Shown here piece by piece: positions 12,449 to 17,109 of a stretch of DNA of 17,109 nt. Positions within the stretch are counted from its first letter, which is position 1. Each line of letters begins with the position of its first letter. The translations under genes and the position numbers were made by a program. Under the pieces are notes generated by a model. It did no database searches. It saw nothing but the letters and a program-made list of their open reading frames with translations, and was not told where the DNA came from. This DNA comes from Lachnospiraceae bacterium (GTDB lineage Bacteria > Bacillota > Clostridia > Lachnospirales > Lachnospiraceae): contig VSNJ01000083.1 of NCBI GenBank assembly GCA_009774235.1, positions 1 through 17,109 of the forward strand, given 5' to 3'.

Positions 12449-12858
12449 TGTTGGATAATAGAAAGCTTAAAGATATATATAAATGTGAAAGTATCAAAAC
12501 AGAAGGAGAAATATATCCGTTGCAGAAGTGGTATAACGGTTTAATAGAAAAAACGATTTCAGAAATAGAAATAGCCGATGTCCTGAGAATGATTAGACAA
12601 AAACAATTTATGGATATTGCAATTTTTAAAGCTGTGTATTATTTGGAAAAAAATCCTTTTTCAGGAGAATTATATGAAGGAGAACTTTTGGAAAAATTAT
12701 CTACAGTAAATAAAAATGAGATAATAAAATATAAGAATGAGATTATTACAATATTATTGGATTCATTAGAAAAAAATAAGAAATATGAATGGCTGGAGGA
12801 AGAAGAAAGAGAAGAATTTAAGGATATAATAGGTAACTTTTATATGAAGTTATTGTGA
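12448..12858 (+). CDS. CdiI-type contact-dependent inhibition immunity protein
   Basis: A 136-residue helical protein. The central run YPLQKWYNGLIEKTISEIEI, ADVLRMIRQKQFMD then KAVYYLEKNPFSGELYEGEL-LEKL resembles the CdiI_2-type immunity family: a short W/R-containing helix, a xSEI-x-I-D-L-R-x-x-I-x-Q segment, then L-E-x-NP...Y-x-G-(D/E)-L-L. It binds and neutralises its cognate CDI toxin tail. The start overlaps the toxin-tail stop (TAATG). There is no strong SD of its own (GTAGG only), as expected for a coupled gene. Confidence 0.7.
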   Translation: MLDNRKLKDIYKCESIKTEGEIYPLQKWYNGLIEKTISEIEIADVLRMIRQKQFMDIAIFKAVYYLEKNPFSGELYEGELLEKLSTVNKNEIIKYKNEIITILLDSLEKNKKYEWLEEEEREEFKDIIGNFYMKLL

Positions 12859-12996
12859 ATCAGATAATATATAATCATTTATTATTTTTATCTATATGGA
12901 AATAAATTTAATAAAATAAATATAATTATAAATTATGTACTTTTTAGAAAGACAGTTTTACTAGATAGTAAAAATACGATATATATAACATATACA

Positions 12997-13113
12997 ATGA
13001 GGCTGGTATTATCGCAGTATACAAAGCATAGACACCACGATATAAAAAACAATAAATGCTGTAAAAGGTGGATTAAAAAGAACTTGCAGATATGTGTAGA
13101 AAATCAAAAATAA
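12997..13113 (+). other. Small open frame in the 12859-13160 gap, probable debris
   Basis: A 38-codon frame from ATG 12997 (RLVLSQYTKHRHHDIKNNKC, then CKRWIKKNLQICVENQK) without an SD. It is basic and Cys-containing, unlike the acidic immunity genes around it, so it may be a worn toxin tail. Nothing else is seen in this gap except AT-rich spacer. Confidence 0.2.
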
Positions 13114-13160
13114 ACATAGTAAAACTGAAAAAGAGGAAAGTAAGGAAAAATATTTAAAAA

Positions 13161-13538
13161 ATGAAAATATTTATTAATAGAATCTTAGATAAACAGATAT
13201 ATTTTTCTACAGATTATGGGGAGGGAAGAGGAATATGGAAAGAAGACACCAGACCATTTCAAAAAGAATATTTTGTGGAATTTGATATTAGTAAATTATA
13301 TAGTTATAAAGAATTAATTATAAGTAAAACTGAAGAATATAAAATAGGGATATATGATAATAAAATTAATCTTACATTACTATTAACAGGATATGATGAA
13401 TATGGGTGTGCTACTTTTCAATTTGGTAATTCAATTATAGAAATAGAAACTAATTATGATAACCGAATTTTAGCATTAATAGGTAAATATATAGTAATAT
13501 TAGTAGAAAATCTGGATATTTACGATGAAAACTTATAA
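13161..13538 (+). CDS. Putative immunity protein
   Basis: A 125-residue, mostly beta protein: KIFINRILDKQIYFSTDYGE, GRGIWKEDTRPFQKEYFVEF, LTLLLTGYDEYGCATFQFGN, ending KYIVILVENLDIYDENL. The G-x-G-x-W...P-x(4)-YFVEFDI layout suggests a small beta-sandwich. The family is not recognised. The SD (AAGGAA) is about 15 bases from ATG 13161, further than usual, but no better start exists. No signal peptide. Confidence 0.65.
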   Translation: MKIFINRILDKQIYFSTDYGEGRGIWKEDTRPFQKEYFVEFDISKLYSYKELIISKTEEYKIGIYDNKINLTLLLTGYDEYGCATFQFGNSIIEIETNYDNRILALIGKYIVILVENLDIYDENL

Positions 13539-13614
13539 ATGTTAATTAATATGGAGAAATGTGGAACAATTGTAAAACAGGATATCCATTAAGCATTAAA
13601 AGGATAACAGGTAG

Positions 13615-13665
13615 ATGACAGCAGGTGTAAGTAGTTCTTACATAGGTTTAAAAGCAAGGTATTGA
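13615..13665 (+). pseudogene. Possible toxin tail scrap before the 13680 gene
   Basis: Sixteen codons, MTAGVSSSYIGLKARY, ending TGA 13663-13665. The tail is basic and ends 14 bases before the next start, the same position as the clearer toxin tails. It is too short to be sure. Confidence 0.25.
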
Positions 13666-13679
13666 GAGGAAATAGAAAA

Positions 13680-14159
13680 TTGGAATATTTAAACCGGAGA
13701 GAACAAATAATTATTAAACAAAATAAAAGAAAAGAACAAATAATGATAAACAGTTTAAATGATTTGCATTTTCGTAGTTTTGTAGATGAAGAAACAAAAA
13801 ATAGAATAAGAGTTGTTTTACAATATGTAAATACTTATAATGCAAAACCAGAGAAAATTATATTTAAAGAAAATGAAGACGGAATAAATATAGAAAATTT
13901 AAAAAATATAGTAGAAAAAATCCAAAATAATGGAAAATGGTTAATTCCATCTCCTGTAGACATAAGTAGTAAGTGGTATGAAGTAGAAGTTTTTGATATT
14001 AACTTGGCAATTAGAGAATTATTTAAGTTATATGGAGAGGATTTTTTTACTATTGTATTGAAAGATGAAATGGTTTTAATTGATGTGTTCTGGGATGAGG
14101 AATATAAAGGCATACATAGTCCATTGGGCATATATTGCATATTCATTAAAAATATATAA
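13680..14159 (+). CDS. Putative immunity protein, TTG start
   Basis: About 159 residues. A basic N-terminal helix (EYLNRREQIIIKQNKRKEQI) precedes a globular alpha/beta part: FVDEETKNRIRVVLQYVNTY, ENLKNIVEKIQNNGKWLIP, SSKWYEVEVFDINLAIRELF, MVLIDVFWDEEYKG. TTG 13680 has GAGAGGA nine bases upstream and is preferred. TTG 13662 overlaps the preceding TGA without an SD, and ATG 13743 is a weak internal alternative. The N-terminal helix resembles that of the 10033 gene. Family not recognised. Confidence 0.6.
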   Translation: MEYLNRREQIIIKQNKRKEQIMINSLNDLHFRSFVDEETKNRIRVVLQYVNTYNAKPEKIIFKENEDGINIENLKNIVEKIQNNGKWLIPSPVDISSKWYEVEVFDINLAIRELFKLYGEDFFTIVLKDEMVLIDVFWDEEYKGIHSPLGIYCIFIKNI

Positions 14160-14238
14160 AAAATGAAAGTTGGTTAAAGTGACACTTAGAATAAAAAATA
14201 CATAGTAAAAAGCAGGTTATTAAAGGAGCAGAATTTTA

Positions 14239-14760
14239 ATGATAAATAATAGTTCCAAGTGGTCTATGGAATTTACTAATGATGAAATTAAACGTTATTT
14301 AACTGATAAAACAAAAGAGTGGGCGGAAGTTTGTTATTTGGTAGATGATATATATGTAGAAGAAAATTGTAAAGATAACTTTGATTATATTACATTTGAT
14401 GGTACTAAACAAAACTTTTACATAAGCTTTTATGGTACACAGACAGCAATATTTTTTAATAATAATGAAATTATGTTTATTGATGATGATGAAAAAGAAC
14501 ATTATACCTCAAGTGATGTATTTGATAATGTGGTTTATGAAGGAAAGCTGAATGATAAATCACATAAACAAATATTAGAACTTATATTGAAATTTGTTAA
14601 CTTGCTTCATGGTGTAACAGATATTGAAATAAAACAAGAAGTGTTAATTCCGGATAGCTTGGAGTCTTATGGTAAAAGTAATTATATTATAAATATAAAT
14701 AATCCTTTAGTGGCTAGTGGCAAATATATATTTGAAAATATTGAAATAAATATTAGATAG
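14239..14760 (+). CDS. Putative immunity protein
   Basis: A 173-residue acidic protein, start ATG 14239 with AAAGGAG. Visible parts: KWSMEFTNDEIKRYLTDKTK then EWAEVCYLVDDIYVEE; a beta region DYITFDGTKQNFYISFYGTQ, TAIFFNNNEIMFIDDDEKEH; a helix HKQILELILKFVNLLHGVTD; and a final strand region. Family not recognised. The 79 bases upstream hold only spacer. Confidence 0.65.
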   Translation: MINNSSKWSMEFTNDEIKRYLTDKTKEWAEVCYLVDDIYVEENCKDNFDYITFDGTKQNFYISFYGTQTAIFFNNNEIMFIDDDEKEHYTSSDVFDNVVYEGKLNDKSHKQILELILKFVNLLHGVTDIEIKQEVLIPDSLESYGKSNYIININNPLVASGKYIFENIEINIR

Positions 14761-14823
14761 GGCTAGGGCATGTTTGAAAATTCATTCTCACGGTTTGTGT
14801 TTCCTTTTTGATAAAAGTAAGAG

Positions 14824-14829
14824 TATAAT
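14824..14829 (+). promoter_or_regulatory. Candidate -10 box (TATAAT)
   Basis: TATAAT about 90 bases before the SUKH gene at 14918, with only a T-rich -35 region. It is tentative because such hexamers are common in this AT-rich DNA. Confidence 0.25.
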
Positions 14830-14917
14830 AATTTTTATTAAGAAGTAGTATTTTCATTCAAAAATAATATAAAAAATGATGTATTTGAGATTGGAATTAT
14901 AGATTTAAGGAGAATTT

Positions 14918-15457
14918 ATGGATAACATTAATATTTTTCTAAGTAAAACAGAGAGTATGAGAAATGGATATTTGAAAATGCTGGATAGAGCAGATTTAGA
15001 TTTCAAGGGAAAATGGTTAAAGCATTTCGGGTTTTTACCAAATTTTTTTAAAGAAATTTATAGTGTTTGTAATGGTACTAAACCAGAAATAAATGAACAA
15101 GTATTTTTTGATTTTATTCCTGGATTCCGTTTAATGCAAGTAGATGAGATAATTGAAAAATATGAAAAAGAATTCATAAATAATATAGAATTCAAAATAA
15201 TTATTCCTTTCTTAGCTGATTATGCCAGTAATTATTATGCCTATGCAATAAAAAGTGATATTGAATGTATAGTTCTGGTTGAAGATGATGAAATAGAAAT
15301 TATACATTATGATATTAGTTCATTTTGGAAAACAATAATAGCTTTTTATGATGAAGATGTTTATTATTTGGATGAAGATGGGTATCTGTCATATGATTTT
15401 GAAAAAGAATGCTATGTTGGAAGAAAATATAATAGTGAAATAGACTATTGGAAGTAA
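14918..15457 (+). CDS. SMI1/KNR4 (SUKH) family immunity protein
   Basis: A 179-residue acidic protein with the SUKH layout. The LPNFFKEIYSVCNGTKPEI helix-turn matches the family's LPxxxKxxYxxxNG motif at about residues 40-58. It is followed by FFDFIPGFRLMQVDEIIEKY (the 'F-P-x-x-x-L-x-x-xExI' strand and helix), IIPFLADYASNYYAYAIKS (the 'I-P-x-A-x-D' strand) and the terminal SSFWKTIIAFYDEDVYYLDE. SUKH proteins neutralise diverse nuclease/deaminase toxins. ATG 14918 with AAGGAG. It is intact, unlike the SUKH genes at 1554 and 5831. Confidence 0.8.
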   Translation: MDNINIFLSKTESMRNGYLKMLDRADLDFKGKWLKHFGFLPNFFKEIYSVCNGTKPEINEQVFFDFIPGFRLMQVDEIIEKYEKEFINNIEFKIIIPFLADYASNYYAYAIKSDIECIVLVEDDEIEIIHYDISSFWKTIIAFYDEDVYYLDEDGYLSYDFEKECYVGRKYNSEIDYWK

Positions 15458-15480
15458 AATATAAGTATTTAGTATATTTT

Positions 15481-15494
15481 AAAACAGCTGTTTT
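15481..15494. repeat. Perfect 14-bp palindrome AAAACAGCTGTTTT
   Basis: Lies 24 bases after the SUKH stop. It could be an operator half-site pair or chance; it is too short for a terminator and lacks a loop. Confidence 0.3.
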
Positions 15495-15614
15495 GGTATG
15501 GTGTTATATAAGCCGGTATCCTATTATTTAAGAGGGCAGTTAAACATAAGGTTTTATGATATTAATATTTTTTGTACAAATAACTTTTTTATGTTAATAC
15601 GTTTGAAAAAATGA

Positions 15615-15620
15615 TATAAT
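15615..15620 (+). promoter_or_regulatory. Candidate -10 box (TATAAT) for the 15661 gene
   Basis: TATAAT lies 40 bases before the ATG at 15661 and is preceded by a TGTTAATACGTTTGAAAAAA stretch, part of which recurs at about 1491. The distance to the GGAGG SD (15649-15653) is natural for a short leader. The -35 box is poor. Confidence 0.4.
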
Positions 15621-15660
15621 AAAATATGAAAGGGTATTTATTATATATGGAGGTCTTTTT

Positions 15661-15966
15661 ATGGATATGGATGAAATGATGAGGGAGATAAGCAAATATC
15701 CAAATGGTACATATTTAAAATTGGAATGTGAAGACGGACAGTTAGTTTTAGAGGGAATAATAGATACAATTTATGAAACTGATAATAGATTAGATGAAGA
15801 AGACATTAGATATAGGGAGTTTTATGCTTGTGCAGTTAAAATAAAAAAAATTATTCAAAATTTAAAAGATAAAGATTGTAATATAAATGATTTAATTGAA
15901 ATATCTGTAGAGAACCAGCCAGCTTTAATTACATTATATGATGGAAGTATTGTATGGAAAAAATAA
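15661..15966 (+). CDS. Putative immunity protein
   Basis: A 101-residue protein: KYPNGTYLKLECEDGQLVLE, GIIDTIYETDN, then EEDIRYREFYACAVKIKKII, and ENQPALITLYDGSIVWKK. The L-x-C-E-D-G...G-x-I-D-T-x-Y-E-T-D...Y-x-E-F-Y-A-C layout looks like a small conserved beta-barrel domain that I have seen in immunity clusters, but I cannot name it. Strong GGAGG SD seven bases before ATG 15661, with its own candidate promoter. Confidence 0.7.
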   Translation: MDMDEMMREISKYPNGTYLKLECEDGQLVLEGIIDTIYETDNRLDEEDIRYREFYACAVKIKKIIQNLKDKDCNINDLIEISVENQPALITLYDGSIVWKK

Positions 15967-16121
15967 TTGGAATATGTTAATGGCAGGTTCTTTACTGATT
16001 TAAATATATTTAAAATAATTTTATAATGATAAAGTTAAAATAATGGAAATTAATTTTTATAGATGGAAAATCAAATTTTATATTATAGATATAAATGTAA
16101 TTATATTTAGAAGGAGTTTAT

Positions 16122-16538
16122 ATGTTTTTAAAACTAATAAATAATATAAAAAATAATAAAATATTTGATAAGGCCTATTTACAAAATATTGATATAAGCA
16201 GTTTTTTGGATATGAGGGATGAAAAAGAATTTGATGATGAATGGATAAGGGTTTTTGATTACTTTGAAGATATTTTAATAGAAGAAAGCTATTTACTTGA
16301 GATAGATAAAGTTAGAGAATGTGTTTATTTAAAAGTTTATGAATATACAAATGATTGTGATATGGCAGCATGTATTTCAGATGATTTTGAAATAATGTGC
16401 AAAGCATATATTTTAGATTATAATGATAATTGGCTTAACCAGCTAATTAATATTTATACTATTAAACAAGTGCCAGCAGGAAAATTGAATGTTGCGTGCG
16501 AAGATATTAAGACAGAATTTGAAAAAATGTTATTTTAA
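16122..16538 (+). CDS. Putative immunity protein
   Basis: A 138-residue acidic protein, start ATG 16122 with AGAAGGAG. Segments: LINNIKNNKIFDKAYLQNID, FDDEWIRVFDYFEDILIEES, VYLKVYEYTNDCDMAACISD and DFEIMCKAYILDYNDNWLNQ, ending in an acidic helix. The YLKVYE...D-x-A-A-x-I-S-D-D-F strand-turn-strand suggests a compact alpha/beta fold. Family not recognised. Confidence 0.65.
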   Translation: MFLKLINNIKNNKIFDKAYLQNIDISSFLDMRDEKEFDDEWIRVFDYFEDILIEESYLLEIDKVRECVYLKVYEYTNDCDMAACISDDFEIMCKAYILDYNDNWLNQLINIYTIKQVPAGKLNVACEDIKTEFEKMLF

Positions 16539-16609
16539 ATATGGATTACACAGAAATTTAAAAGTATATTATTATTAATAAATCTTTGGAGTATAAAATG
16601 GTTTATATT

Positions 16610-16653
16610 AATGTATTTATATATTACATATTTGTTTTGTGTAATAAAAATTT
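16610..16653. repeat. Intergenic repeat copy 2 (partner 1447-1490)
   Basis: AATGTATTTATATATTACAT followed by ATTTGTTTTGTGTAATAAAA matches 1447-1490 with scattered differences. The two copies sit upstream of unrelated immunity genes about 15 kb apart. Confidence 0.4.
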
Positions 16654-16732
16654 CACTAATTAATTTTTATAAATAGTTTATACAGCTGGTCTGAAATAAA
16701 TATTAGAATTCAGGATGTAGAGGTGATAATAA

Positions 16733-17035
16733 GTGTTAAATATAATTGAACGTGGTATCCAGATGGGAGTAAACAAAAAAGTTAAAAAAGGACAAAAGTA
16801 TTTTTGGTATGAATATGCTGTACAGAAAAAAGAAAATATATATTATGTTTACGAATATGAAATTGCAGAAGAAAATATGGATATGGACGTATGTGAATAT
16901 GAAAATATATATAAATATTTATCCTTAGATGATGTTATAAATAATTTTCCAAACAAATATGGGATTTCTTTTAAAGAAATTCATCCACTTAAAGGACAGA
17001 GAATATTTAATGTTGATTTATATATAGATGATTAG
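16733..17035 (+). CDS. Putative immunity protein, GTG start
   Basis: A 100-residue protein from GTG 16733 with AGAGGTGAT seven bases upstream; ATG 16763 is a shorter alternative without an SD. It is aromatic-rich: KKVKKGQKYFWYEYAVQKKE, NIYYVYEYEIAEENMDMD, then YKYLSLDDVINNFPNKYG and GISFKEIHPLKGQRIFNVDL. Family not recognised. It ends 74 bases before the window edge, and nothing is seen after it. Confidence 0.65.
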   Translation: MLNIIERGIQMGVNKKVKKGQKYFWYEYAVQKKENIYYVYEYEIAEENMDMDVCEYENIYKYLSLDDVINNFPNKYGISFKEIHPLKGQRIFNVDLYIDD

Positions 17036-17109
17036 AGAAATCTGTAACTAAATAGTAATAAATTTAAAGTAATGGGGTTAATAGTAGTAATTATTTTGAT
17101 ATATTTTAT

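Noticed and set aside
1..17109. CRISPR array, tRNA or rRNA genes
   Set aside because: No regularly spaced direct repeats and no cloverleaf with a T-loop consensus or rRNA-like segment was seen; the repeats present are pairwise duplications.

Overview
The window is very AT-rich and carries about 25 short genes, all on the + strand. Most have good Shine-Dalgarno sites (AGGAG type), with frequent TTG/GTG starts. This points to a low-GC Firmicute, most likely a Clostridia/Lachnospiraceae-type gut anaerobe; the taxon is my inference. No housekeeping gene is intact. The only recognisable one is a headless fragment of aspartokinase on the - strand at the extreme left (1-75).

The rest reads as an orphan immunity-gene island of a polymorphic-toxin / contact-dependent-inhibition (CDI, Rhs/WapA, LXG-like) locus. 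The genes encode small, acidic, soluble proteins of 60-215 residues without signal peptides. Several belong to recognisable immunity-type families: SUKH (SMI1/KNR4) at 1554, 14918 and a decayed one at 5831; Imm1-like at 7071; DUF6985-like at 8997; CPCC at 11216; DUF4279 at 11679; CdiI-like at 10033 and 12448; TPR-like at 96; HEAT-like at 6190; and a tandem paralogous pair at 3896/4380. The other genes are unrecognised but match in size, charge, spacing and context.

Between the genes lie short, decayed C-terminal pieces of toxins, several ending at or overlapping the start of the next immunity gene (824-1343, 2244-2425, 3047-3166, 4942-5066, 9876-9971, 11016-11099, 12344-12448). Two carry the same pre-toxin motif (GD-x-IALAKK). 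No complete toxin is present. The island therefore looks like a graveyard of displaced toxin tails whose immunity genes were kept. Copied and deleted segments (3104-3230 vs 11030-11155; 3609-3655 vs 11505-11550; 6763-6925 vs 11819-11977) show growth by segmental duplication and recombination. An IS982-like transposase scrap (9512-9613) and two palindromic elements (11161-11203, 12177-12341) show mobile DNA activity.

The most unusual signal is at 6957-7071. A well-placed SD and GTG open a 29-codon leader peptide ending in ATGA just before the Imm1-like gene. The leader DNA contains a perfect hairpin plus two interleaved perfect 10-bp inverted repeats (A-B-A'-B'), which could form alternative hairpins or a pseudoknot. 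It may be an attenuator of an immunity gene or a small inserted palindromic element. The structured 165-nt block at 12177-12341 is the second such candidate.
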